A stretch of 10,124 bases of DNA from Deltaproteobacteria bacterium RBG_16_54_18 (GTDB lineage Bacteria > Desulfobacterota > B13-G15 > RBG-16-54-18). The notes beneath the pieces were generated by a model. The model did not search any database and was not told the origin of the DNA. It saw nothing but the letters and a program-made list of their open reading frames with translations. The stretch lies in assembly GCA_001797935.1 (NCBI GenBank), contig MGQT01000079.1, positions 1-10,124 on the forward strand. Direction: 5' to 3'. Each line of letters starts with the position of its first letter. The first letter of the stretch is position 1. Below, piece after piece: positions 1 through 6,205 of this stretch. Position numbers and translations under genes: made by a program.

Positions 1-66
1 AATGGGCAGGGGTTCTGGGGAGGGTGGTATTTAAGCAATAGATATGCTGAAAGAGATTATATGTGA
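1..66 (+). CDS. possible 3' end of an upstream gene (partial)
   Basis: Frame 1 is open from the first base to a TGA at 64-66 and encodes 21 residues rich in Gly, Trp, Tyr and Arg, ending RYAERDYM. The other two plus-strand frames hit stops within about 40 bases. The composition looks like a real protein tail, but 21 codons are too few to exclude chance, and no family can be named. Confidence 0.25.
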   Translation, partial: NGQGFWGGWYLSNRYAERDYM

Positions 67-236
67 AGAGCGTAAACCTGACATGTATCCTTTTTTTAAA
101 CCTCTTTGAACCTTTTTGATAAAAAGCGGCACTCATAGGACAAGATGAAGATGAGTCGTGATAGCGAAAAGTCCTTAAAACCATAATCATCGTCTTATTG
201 TATGTGGTTGGTTACGAGGCCAAGGCGATGAAAAAA

Positions 237-244
237 AAGGAGGG
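237..244 (+). promoter_or_regulatory. Shine-Dalgarno that fixes the start of the FN3-like gene
   Basis: AAGGAGGG lies four bases before the ATG at 249. The in-frame upstream start at 198 has no comparable site, and it would put a charged stretch before the signal peptide. The start at 249 is therefore chosen. Confidence 0.8.
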
Positions 245-248
245 AACG

Positions 249-983
249 ATGAAATTTACCATATCGAAGACGTGGATGATGGTATTTGCTCAGCTTTTGT
301 TGGTTTTTCTTTTGATAACGTGTTTCCTGGCAGGGACAGGCATGGCCGCGGGCAAGCCGACTGCTATAACGAAGGCGGCTACCTTTGTATCCTATTGTAC
401 TGCCCGGTTAAACGGGACCGCCAATCCCAACGGTATTCTCACTATGATCTATTGGGAATATGGCACAACCACTGCGTATGGCAAAAAAACAAGCGTATGG
501 TCAGTCGGCAGCGGCACCAGCGACGTCACTTTTTATGCCGATGTGGGCAACGTACCACCCAAGGTGGGCAGCCTGACACCCAACACGACCTACCATTTCC
601 GGTTTGTGGCGGAAAACAGCGCGGGCAAGGCGTATGGAGCGGACATGACCTTTACAACCCAAGCTCCGCCGCCGAGTGTTAAAACAGGTCCGGCAACGAA
701 GATAACCACTAATAGTGCCAGGTTAACCGGGGTTGTCAATCCCCACGGGGTAAAGACGATGTGTCAGTTTCAGTATGGGACTACTACTGATTATAAGACC
801 GGCATAGGCACGTCGCCGGCAGGTAACGGAACGAGCAATGTAACCGTTGCCGCCGATCTCACCAACCTGCATGTGAACACGATCTATCATTACCAGCTCA
901 AATGCGAAAGCAGCTCGGGGTTTTCGCTTGGATCGGACATGGCTTTTAAGACCAAATCCTCTAATCTGATTCAGGTTAAATAA
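249..983 (+). CDS. secreted protein with two fibronectin type III-like domains
   Basis: 244 residues. A long N-terminal signal (hydrophobic core about residues 10-29, likely cleavage near TGMAA at 30-34) indicates export. Two tandem beta-sandwich-type domains follow, at about residues 37-137 and 143-236. Each has the same signature: SARL or TARL, then G-x-x-NP-x-G, then a YGTTT-x-Y block, then a TxYHxxxxxE(N/S)SxG block. This signature is widespread in bacterial extracellular FN3-like proteins, often as long tandem arrays; two copies is short. No catalytic domain, transmembrane anchor, lipobox or sorting signal is seen. Cys50, Cys172 and Cys219 are present, but a disulphide is only a guess. 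The likely role is an extracellular or periplasmic binding or structural protein; the ligand is unknown. It appears monocistronic, since a strong terminator follows directly. Confidence 0.82.
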   Translation: MKFTISKTWMMVFAQLLLVFLLITCFLAGTGMAAGKPTAITKAATFVSYCTARLNGTANPNGILTMIYWEYGTTTAYGKKTSVWSVGSGTSDVTFYADVGNVPPKVGSLTPNTTYHFRFVAENSAGKAYGADMTFTTQAPPPSVKTGPATKITTNSARLTGVVNPHGVKTMCQFQYGTTTDYKTGIGTSPAGNGTSNVTVAADLTNLHVNTIYHYQLKCESSSGFSLGSDMAFKTKSSNLIQVK

Positions 984-1003
984 CCCTTCTTTGCGCAGAA
1001 GGG
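984..1003 (+). terminator. first hairpin after the FN3-like gene
   Basis: Right after the stop codon, CCCTTCT (984-990) pairs perfectly with AGAAGGG (997-1003) around a six-base loop. No T run follows, so it is probably an accessory or 3'-protective hairpin to the terminator just downstream. Confidence 0.5.
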
Positions 1004-1014
1004 AATCAAGTCCG

Positions 1015-1038
1015 GGCCCCTTTCGAGGGGCCTTTTTT
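1015..1038 (+). terminator. intrinsic terminator with UUCG tetraloop
   Basis: GGCCCCT (1015-1021) and AGGGGCC (1026-1032) form a perfect seven-base-pair stem closed by TTCG, followed by six Ts (1033-1038). This is a textbook Rho-independent terminator for the FN3-like gene. Confidence 0.9.
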
Positions 1039-1039
1039 C

Positions 1040-1073
1040 ATTGGCTGTGCTATTGGCTGTGCCAATAGCACAG
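1040..1073 (+). repeat. compact perfect inverted repeat overlapping an 11-base direct repeat
   Basis: CTGTGCTATTGGC (1045-1057) is followed after three bases by its exact reverse complement (1061-1073). ATTGGCTGTGC also occurs twice in direct orientation (1040-1050 and 1052-1062). A second, imperfect inverted repeat follows, CCCCAAA (1085-1091) with TTTGGGG (1102-1108). TTAGCA is repeated at 1077-1082 and 1095-1100. The arrangement resembles a REP-type palindromic element or an RNA hairpin. Its family cannot be determined from a single copy. Confidence 0.6.
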
Positions 1074-1343
1074 AATTTAGCATTCCCCAAAACGTTAGCA
1101 GTTTGGGGGAAAGTAGAGGACGTAGGTTCTGAATTGACTTGGCAAGAAAGATCGGTTATCCATGTGGCAGTATGGGCATGGGTTTTAAGCGTGGTAACTT
1201 CAACTATCGATTGCTCGGTCCTCGCTGAGTGTCCGACTAAAATCCAGAAGTATCTGTAAGTTCATTCAGAAACAATGTCTCCCTAACCCCGTCTAAAAAA
1301 ATGCCCATTGTTCAATCGGTAATATGATATACTTGTACACCAA
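1074..1343. other. gene-free stretch without a convincing coding region
   Basis: A 72-codon open frame (TTG at 1041 to TAA at 1259) covers part of this stretch. It has no Shine-Dalgarno, starts inside the terminator-proximal repeat and has no recognisable family pattern, so it is not called as a gene. TATGATATACT at 1323-1333 contains a TATACT that could be a -10 for the hemerythrin gene; the best upstream -35 (TTGTTC, 1308-1313) is only 14 bases away, which is weak. Nothing else is supported. Confidence 0.45.
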
Positions 1344-1364
1344 TTAAACAAGCGGGGGCCTTTT

Positions 1365-1770
1365 ATGGGGCTGATTACGTGGGATCAAATTTTTAGTGTC
1401 AAGGTGGTGTTGATTGATCAGCAGCACCAGATGCTCGTTCAAATGATCAATGATCTCTACGATGCTATGGTTACCGGCGAGGAAAATGACGCGATAGGAA
1501 AACTGATCGATCGCTTGCATACGTATGCGGCAATGCATTTTGCCAGAGGAGCACTTTTTTGATATATTCGGATATCCTGAAAGCGTTGCCCATATAAAAG
1601 AGCATAAAGATTTTGAAAAAAAGATCACGGCATTTGGAGCTGATTTTAAGACGGGTAAACAGAGACTGTCAAAAGACATCATAAAATTTCTCAGCGATTG
1701 GCTGGTGGCGCACATCAAAGGAAGCGACAAGAAATACGGCCCATTCCTTAACGAAAGAGGAGTGAAATAA
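1365..1770 (+). pseudogene. bacteriohemerythrin, disrupted by a 2-base deletion
   Basis: Bacteriohemerythrins are four-helix proteins that bind O2 at a di-iron site. Here the N-terminal half is in the frame starting ATG 1365 (MGLITWDQIF) and runs into TGA at 1560-1562. The rest is in another frame and ends at 1770. Joining the frames at 1545-1548 and restoring two bases gives a 135-residue protein of normal family length. It then has every ligand at the expected spacing: His21 (DQQH), His58 and Glu62 (HxxxE), His77 and His81 (HxxxH), His117 and Asp122 (HxxxxD). The break lies at GCCAGAGGAGCAC, where loss of one GA/AG unit from an AGAGAGGAG-like run explains it. The good conservation after the break suggests a recent mutation or an assembly error. 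Start support is modest (GGGGG at 1354-1358). metF follows 47 bases downstream. Confidence 0.85.
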
Positions 1771-1784
1771 CACACATTCTGCAT

Positions 1785-1812
1785 TGCCCATCTTGATTTA
1801 TAAAATGGGGCA
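1785..1812 (+). promoter_or_regulatory. possible hairpin covering the metF ribosome-binding region
   Basis: TGCCCAT (1785-1791) can pair with ATGGGGCA (1805-1812), with one bulged G and a 13-base loop. The right arm contains GGGG, the only purine-rich site before the metF ATG at 1818, so the fold could dampen translation. No known riboswitch pattern is recognisable in the 47-base gap. Confidence 0.25.
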
Positions 1813-1817
1813 CAACG

Positions 1818-2684
1818 ATGAAGATACATGAGATCATAAAAAGGAAGGGGAAGAGCGTCTCTTGTGAATTCTTCCCGCCGAAGGACCAGGCAGGGGAAGA
1901 CAAATTACTCGTCGTCATCAAGCAGCTGGAGGCGCTCGGGCCTGATTTTGTGTCGGTGACGTATGGCGCCGGCGGCGGCACCAGAAAAAACACGATGAGT
2001 CTGATCAAGCGCATCACCGAGGCAACGGCGCTCACCCCCATGCCCCACCTCACCTGCATTGACCAGAGCAAAAAGGAGCTAAAGTCTATCCTCGACAACT
2101 ACCGACTGCTGAGCGTCGACAACGTGCTCGCCCTGAGGGGAGACCCACCACGGGGGCAGATTGAGTTCGTCGCTCCCAAGGACGGTTTTTGCTATGCCAA
2201 GGACCTGGTTGACCTGGCGGCAACGTTCAATTCCTTCTCGATAGGCGTCGCCTGCTATCCCGAAGGTCATATAGAAGCGCCAAACCGGGAAACAGACCTG
2301 CTCTATACCAAACAGAAGATTGATGCCGGTGCCCATTTTGCTATTACCCAGATGTTCTTCGAGAATCGTTTCTACTATGATTTCCTTGAGCGGGCGGGGA
2401 AGATCGGCATCAGCGTGCCGATCATCCCCGGCATCATGCCCGTCACCGACATGAAGAAAACCGGGCAATTCTGTGAGAAGTGTGGTGCCACCATACCGGC
2501 ATCTTTGGCCGCCCGGATGGAAAGCGCCTCGCCGGAAGATTGCCGGCGCATCGGCCGGGAGTTTGCAATTGAGCAGTGCGCCGATTTGATAAAGCAGGGT
2601 GTCCGCTATTTCCATTTTTATTCGATGAATCAGGCGGAAGCGGTAACCGAAATCTTTCAAAGTCTGTCATTACATACCCTGTAG
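1818..2684 (+). CDS. metF: methylenetetrahydrofolate reductase
   Basis: Cytoplasmic FAD-dependent TIM-barrel enzyme that reduces 5,10-methylene-THF to 5-methyl-THF, the methyl donor for methionine synthesis. At 288 residues it has the usual bacterial MetF length. Family motifs run in order: CEFFPPK (residues 16-22, with Glu17 at the position of the conserved catalytic Glu), SVTYGAGG (46-53), ALRGDPP (105-111, with Asp109 in the flavin-contacting loop), ACYPEGH, then KIDAGAHFAITQMFF and PGIMP. Reading starts at ATG 1818; the preceding GGGGC is a weak Shine-Dalgarno. The enzyme may take electrons from NADH, or from ferredoxin via a partner in anaerobes. No MetV-like partner gene is in this window. 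The small lipoprotein ORF starts 15 bases after the stop, so co-transcription is likely. Confidence 0.96.
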   Translation: MKIHEIIKRKGKSVSCEFFPPKDQAGEDKLLVVIKQLEALGPDFVSVTYGAGGGTRKNTMSLIKRITEATALTPMPHLTCIDQSKKELKSILDNYRLLSVDNVLALRGDPPRGQIEFVAPKDGFCYAKDLVDLAATFNSFSIGVACYPEGHIEAPNRETDLLYTKQKIDAGAHFAITQMFFENRFYYDFLERAGKIGISVPIIPGIMPVTDMKKTGQFCEKCGATIPASLAARMESASPEDCRRIGREFAIEQCADLIKQGVRYFHFYSMNQAEAVTEIFQSLSLHTL

Positions 2685-2699
2685 ATTCTTGGGAGATCG

Positions 2700-3146
2700 A
2701 TGTCCATTGCGATGACACATATGAGAAAAATTTTTATCCTGTCTTTGCTTATTTTTTTTATGTTCGGCTGTACGACAATACCAAAGGGCCCTTTGCGATC
2801 GGATGAAATGAGACTTACCGCCCTCAAGATCATCGAGACAGGCAATAAAGATGAGGGAAAACTCTATAAAGCTCTCATACAGTACCGGCATGGTGGACAG
2901 GTAGGTCCCGCGCAGATTACTTCCGTGTGCACCACCAGGTCATGGTTTTGGGACACGTGAACGGGGACCAGCTCTCGGTCTGAGGGCCCCTCCTGCCGGA
3001 CACCGGTGAAGGTTGACGACGCCACGATTGTCGTCGAAGAAGCTGTTGACACTTGTACTACCTATACGATGAAGGTATTTGTGTCATATCTGGTAGACGG
3101 CAAGGAAATGCAGAGCAATGCCATCTCCGCATCGCACAAATTCTGA
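2700..3146 (+). pseudogene. small lipoprotein gene interrupted by an in-frame TGA
   Basis: The first part (2700-2960, 86 residues) has GGGAG four bases before the ATG, a charged N-terminus and the lipoprotein signal LLIFFMFGC, so it should be lipid-anchored. TGA at 2958-2960 ends it. In the same frame, reading continues open for 61 more codons to TGA 3144-3146. The distal part (about 3007-3143) looks coding: it contains TTYTMKVFVSYLVDGKEMQ and SNAISASHKF, like the last strands of an FN3-type sandwich. The segment around the stop (about 2900-3006) is poor in either frame, so a nonsense mutation or two compensating indels are equally possible. The family is not recognised. Alternatively the 86-residue product is complete and the downstream part is a remnant. 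Confidence 0.55.
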
Positions 3147-3187
3147 TATGCGGTTCCCTCATTGGTTAGGCGCGGAGAGTATCTATT

Positions 3188-3208
3188 TATAATCACTTAT
3201 GATATACT
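3188..3208 (+). promoter_or_regulatory. possible -10 elements upstream of the radical SAM gene
   Basis: A perfect TATAAT (3188-3193) and a TATACT (3203-3208) lie 50-70 bases before the GTG start. The nearest -35-like sequence is TTGGTT (3162-3167), 20 bases before the first element, which is longer than ideal. A promoter is expected here, but the exact one is uncertain. Confidence 0.3.
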
Positions 3209-3260
3209 AACACCCAACCTCACGCACATGAGATCTTTAACGAAGGGAGAATAAATAAGA

Positions 3261-4943
3261 GTGAAAAACAACAACGAGGTACATCCTCTCGGCACACGCG
3301 CCCGCATTTTATTATCCAGTGTTTTCGGTCCCTATGCGCAGGATGACGAATATGGAAGCCGTGCCATCAATCCCATGGAGCTTTATCACAATCAGGTTAC
3401 TCGCGTACAGGGACCATTTTCTCTTCGTATGTTCCATCGTTCATTCGGGCTTATGCTGATTCAGGCCAATGTTAATGCTCCCTGCACCCTTCTCGATTTC
3501 CCCACGCTTGATCGGTTTATAGAAGAGCTTAAAACGAAAACGTACGACATCATTGGGATAAGCTCAATTCTTCCGAACATCGGTAAAGTAAAAAAAATGT
3601 GCGAGCTGATCAGAACTTACATGGCGAACGCTAAGATAGTCATCGGCGGTCATATTGCCAACCTGCCGGACCTCCATAAAATTATAGATGCGGACTTTAT
3701 AGTTAAGGGTGAGGGGATACGCTGGTTCAGGCAATATCTTGGACAGGATATAAAAAAGCCCGTCCAGCATCCGGCTGTTATTTCCGGATTCGGCAGCCGC
3801 ATTTTTGGGATAGGACTCCTCGACAGAGATACGGCGGCAACACTCATTCCTTCGGTCGGCTGCCCCATGGGCTGTAATTTCTGCTCTACCTCACATCTCT
3901 TTGGCGGCAAAGGGAAATCAGTAAATTTTTACGAAACCGGCGACGAACTTTTTGCCGTTATCCAAGAGATTGAAAAAAAACTCAAGGTGCGCCGATTTTT
4001 TATCATGGATGAAAATTTTCTGTTGTATAAGGAAAGGGCGCTGAGACTTTTGGAACTCATGAAGGAGCACAATAAAAGCTGGGCTTTTTATATCTTCAGC
4101 TCTGCCCGAGTACTCAGATCGTATACGGATGAACAACTCCTCGAACTCGGCATATCTTGGGTCTGGATGGGGTTGGAAGGCGAAGGAAGTCAGTATAATA
4201 AGCTGAGAGATATTGATACGCGTTCATTGGTAAGGCATCTGCAATCGCTCGGTATCGGCGTACTGGGCTCCAGCATCATCGGTCTGGAAGACCATACCCC
4301 TGAAAATATAGAAAGCGTAATCGACTGGGCGGTGAGCCATGACACGGATTTCCATCAATTTATGCTCTATACTCCTATACCAGGTACGACCTTGTACGAA
4401 CAGCATAAAAAAAGCAAGACACTCCTTTCTTTAGATGAGTGTCCGTTGGCTGATACCCACGGTCAGTATCGCTTTAACTACCGTCACCAACATATCAAAG
4501 ACCATCAGGAACAGGGGTATCTTTTGCAGGCATTCCGCAAGGATTTTGAGATCAACGGCCCAAGCATAGCAAGGCTTATGAGGACATTGCTTAATAAATG
4601 GAAAATGCACAAAGACCATCCTGACCCGCGCGTGCGCTCCCGGATACGGTGGGAGACGCGGCGGCTCAAGGACACGTACCCGGCAGCGCTGTGGGCAATG
4701 CGAAAATGGTACAAAGGAAATGAGTATATGTACAATAAACTTTCAGAAATTCTACACGACTTGTATGCCGCATTTGGCTTTAAAACAAAAATTATTGCGC
4801 CGGTCGTAGGAGCATGGATATATCCCCACATTGTAAAAGAAGCGCGGCGGCTTGATAGCGGGTGGACCTATGAACCCGCGACGCACTATGATAAGAACGC
4901 GATGGCTTTAGCGGAAGGCAACGGATCGCGACTGCACGCTTGA
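3261..4943 (+). CDS. B12-binding-type radical SAM protein
   Basis: 560 residues, GTG start with GAAGGGAG at 3242-3249. Residues about 60-170 look like the Rossmann-type cobalamin-binding domain that precedes many radical SAM enzymes: TYDIIGISSI (94-103), KIVIGGH (125-131), DADFIVKGEG (143-152). The radical SAM core follows, with CPMGCNFC (Cys201, Cys205, Cys208; CxxxCxxC) to hold the 4Fe-4S cluster and late motifs MGLEGEG and YTPIPGT. A helical, basic, Trp/Tyr-rich tail of about 150 residues has no assignment. The cobalamin motif DxHxxG is absent, so any B12 would bind without a protein histidine ligand, or the domain may be degenerate. Members include methyltransferases and ring-forming enzymes on lipids, tetrapyrroles or peptides. 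The substrate cannot be told here, and no neighbouring biosynthetic gene helps. Confidence 0.88.
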   Translation: MKNNNEVHPLGTRARILLSSVFGPYAQDDEYGSRAINPMELYHNQVTRVQGPFSLRMFHRSFGLMLIQANVNAPCTLLDFPTLDRFIEELKTKTYDIIGISSILPNIGKVKKMCELIRTYMANAKIVIGGHIANLPDLHKIIDADFIVKGEGIRWFRQYLGQDIKKPVQHPAVISGFGSRIFGIGLLDRDTAATLIPSVGCPMGCNFCSTSHLFGGKGKSVNFYETGDELFAVIQEIEKKLKVRRFFIMDENFLLYKERALRLLELMKEHNKSWAFYIFSSARVLRSYTDEQLLELGISWVWMGLEGEGSQYNKLRDIDTRSLVRHLQSLGIGVLGSSIIGLEDHTPENIESVIDWAVSHDTDFHQFMLYTPIPGTTLYEQHKKSKTLLSLDECPLADTHGQYRFNYRHQHIKDHQEQGYLLQAFRKDFEINGPSIARLMRTLLNKWKMHKDHPDPRVRSRIRWETRRLKDTYPAALWAMRKWYKGNEYMYNKLSEILHDLYAAFGFKTKIIAPVVGAWIYPHIVKEARRLDSGWTYEPATHYDKNAMALAEGNGSRLHA

Positions 4944-4967
4944 TAATTTGAAAGGGCACGATATTAC

Positions 4968-4988
4968 GGAATACAGTTACGGTATTCC
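4968..4988. repeat. inverted repeat between convergent genes
   Basis: GGAATAC (4968-4974) and GTATTCC (4982-4988) pair perfectly around a seven-base loop, where the radical SAM gene and the minus-strand ORF converge. There is no proper T run on either side, so a weak bidirectional terminator is possible but not established. Confidence 0.35.
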
Positions 4989-5225
4989 TGTACTTGTTTT
5001 CTGTTGCACCTCAACGGTTGTCGGATCGTTTTCTGCAATCGTAACTCTACCTTCCTGCTCGTCGAAATTAAAATCTGCGATTTTATCAAGGGGGAGCTTA
5101 ATATATTTGCCATATCCCTCGGCCGCGATGCTGCCGAACGGCAGCAATAATTCCCGTGCCCTCACAGACGCGCTTTCTTTCCTTAAAATATGGAGTGCAG
5201 AGTCCCTGCCCTGTTTGTTGGTCAC
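4977..5225 (-). CDS. hypothetical protein, probably the C-terminal remnant of a longer gene
   Basis: 82 residues from a GTG start. The open frame extends seven codons further, to a TAG at 5250-5252, and reads SHSQFTVTNKQGRDS across the nominal start, which looks like continuous domain sequence. The pattern (TVTNKQG early, then GKYIKLPLDKIADFNF, then EGRVTIAEN) resembles beta-rich domains in which a polypeptide is checked against 'IPLDKI..I.F' strands. The family is not named with confidence. There is no Shine-Dalgarno, signal peptide or membrane segment. Just upstream, another frame reads GKGLPCIVADES, which could be the missing preceding part after a frameshift near 5240-5255. It may be a decayed gene downstream of the lipoprotein gene on the same strand. 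Confidence 0.42.
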   Translation of the reverse strand: MTNKQGRDSALHILRKESASVRARELLLPFGSIAAEGYGKYIKLPLDKIADFNFDEQEGRVTIAENDPTTVEVQQKTSTGIP

Positions 5226-5317
5226 GGTGAACTGGCTGTGACTCGTCAGCTACGATGCAGGGCAGGCCCTTACCAACGAGTCTCCCCCGCATCGGATTAT
5301 ACCGTGTCCCCACCACC

Positions 5318-5851
5318 TTATTCGGATATGGCCTTCTGAAAGTCCAGGTCCCCGATAATCGCGACAACTGCTTTGTAGATGGCGCCATCAATGGCCCTAT
5401 TAATGTTTCCCCCCGCATTGTTCGCCTCGAAAGACTTGGACCATTTACCATCGCTTCGCTCCACCTGGACATTGGCGATGCAGCGGACTGCTCCGAAAGC
5501 TCCCCAGAAGAAACGCACGCTCGTTACCGAGACCTTAAAGGTATAAGCACCCTGCGGTTTGACTTGTACATTTCGTTTTGCGAGTTCGCTTCCTAATTGC
5601 GTAATGATAAAATCATTCCATTGCTTAAAATCCACGAAATATTTGTCACTCCCCTGCACGGCGACGAGATTGAGCTTTGATTCGGTCTGTCCATTGACCA
5701 GGGAGATTGCCTTGGTCGTATTAATCTGACCTACCTTGTCCATCTCGACTGGTATCGGCGTCAGGGGATATACGACGTGAGAACAGGCAGCAAGCATAAA
5801 AGCCAACAGCAGGAGTGATGGTGCCAGGATATATGTTCGAGTTATAAGCAT
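5318..5851 (-). CDS. lipoprotein of unknown function
   Basis: 177 residues. The start is set at ATG 5851 because a perfect AAGGAGGT lies five bases upstream and the product then begins with a clean lipoprotein signal: MLITRTYIL, a hydrophobic core, and LAAC with lipidated Cys23. The residue after Cys is Ser, which favours outer-membrane sorting under the Lol +2 rule as known in enterobacteria. The mature part has about 155 residues of alternating strands and helices, for example TFKVSVTSVRFFWGAFGA and DGAIYKAVVAIIGDLDF. It has the general look of small YajG-like envelope lipoproteins, but homology is not claimed. No catalytic motif is visible. It may lie in one transcript with the remnant ORF at 4977-5225. 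Confidence 0.85.
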   Translation of the reverse strand: MLITRTYILAPSLLLLAFMLAACSHVVYPLTPIPVEMDKVGQINTTKAISLVNGQTESKLNLVAVQGSDKYFVDFKQWNDFIITQLGSELAKRNVQVKPQGAYTFKVSVTSVRFFWGAFGAVRCIANVQVERSDGKWSKSFEANNAGGNINRAIDGAIYKAVVAIIGDLDFQKAISE

Positions 5852-5856
5852 GGTGG

Positions 5857-5864
5857 ACCTCCTT
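5857..5864 (-). promoter_or_regulatory. consensus Shine-Dalgarno of the minus-strand lipoprotein
   Basis: On the minus strand this reads AAGGAGGT, five bases before ATG 5851. It overrides the longer open frame reaching back to 6040, whose extra 63 residues have no protein character. Confidence 0.88.
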
Positions 5865-5998
5865 AATTTGTATGAGACTTGTTTACTCAAGACAGTATAA
5901 TACAAAAAAAGCCAAAAGTGTATGGAAAAGGTTCGCGCTATGCGAGGACGGGGGGGGAACGGTATCTCAAAGATTATGGTGGGAATGGTGAGCGAATA

Positions 5999-6026
5999 TT
6001 GACACCCCCTGCTTGTTCGTGATATT
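5999..6026 (+). promoter_or_regulatory. sigma-70-type promoter for the candidate small RNA
   Basis: A perfect TTGACA (5999-6004) is followed after 16 bases by GATATT (6021-6026, four of six -10 consensus positions). Transcription would begin near 6032-6035, just before the first hairpin of the structured region. Confidence 0.55.
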
Positions 6027-6160
6027 CCTGTTAAGCACAAGTGCTATCGGATAGTTGGGAACGTGGGAGCCGATGCAGGGGTTTTGCACGACAAGGAGGC
6101 GGCAGAGGTGCAATGAATAGGGAGCGCCTGGTGCAGAATGACACGCATCGCTTCGATACC

Positions 6161-6179
6161 TTAGAAGATCATCTTCTAA
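6161..6179. repeat. 19-base perfect palindrome
   Basis: TTAGAAGAT (6161-6169), a central C, then ATCTTCTAA (6171-6179). In RNA it would fold as a seven-base-pair stem with loop ATCAT. In DNA it has the symmetry of a dimeric regulator site. It lies directly before the terminator stem. Confidence 0.65.
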
Positions 6180-6180
6180 C

Positions 6181-6205
6181 AAGCCCCGTACGCAGGGGTT
6201 TTTTT
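6181..6205 (+). terminator. intrinsic terminator of the candidate small RNA
   Basis: AAGCCCC (6181-6187) pairs with GGGGTTT (6195-6201) around a seven-base loop (one G-T pair), and seven Ts run from 6199 to 6205. The polarity is plus strand only; the minus strand has no T run after the stem. Confidence 0.75.

Noticed and set aside
112..126. CTTTTT-GAT-AAAAAG inverted repeat as a terminator for the upstream gene
   Set aside because: All A-T stem of five Ts/As plus one G-C pair and no following T run on the plus strand; too weak to call.
137..175. AGGAC/GTCCT pairing in the FN3 leader as a cyclic-di-GMP riboswitch
   Set aside because: The conserved GEMM core (GGGACGCAAAGCC-type segment and GAAA loop with receptor) is not present; a five-base pairing is not enough.
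1041..1259. 72-codon plus-strand ORF as a gene
   Set aside because: TTG start inside the repeat just after the terminator T run, no Shine-Dalgarno, no recognisable domain; its first residues are simply the translated direct repeat.
2958..2990. TGA as a selenocysteine codon with a downstream SECIS hairpin (GACC/GGTC and GGG/CCC pairing after the TGA)
   Set aside because: The residues around the TGA have no redox motif, the stem is short with a poor outer helix, and the flanking sequence is not conserved-looking. A nonsense mutation or indels are simpler.
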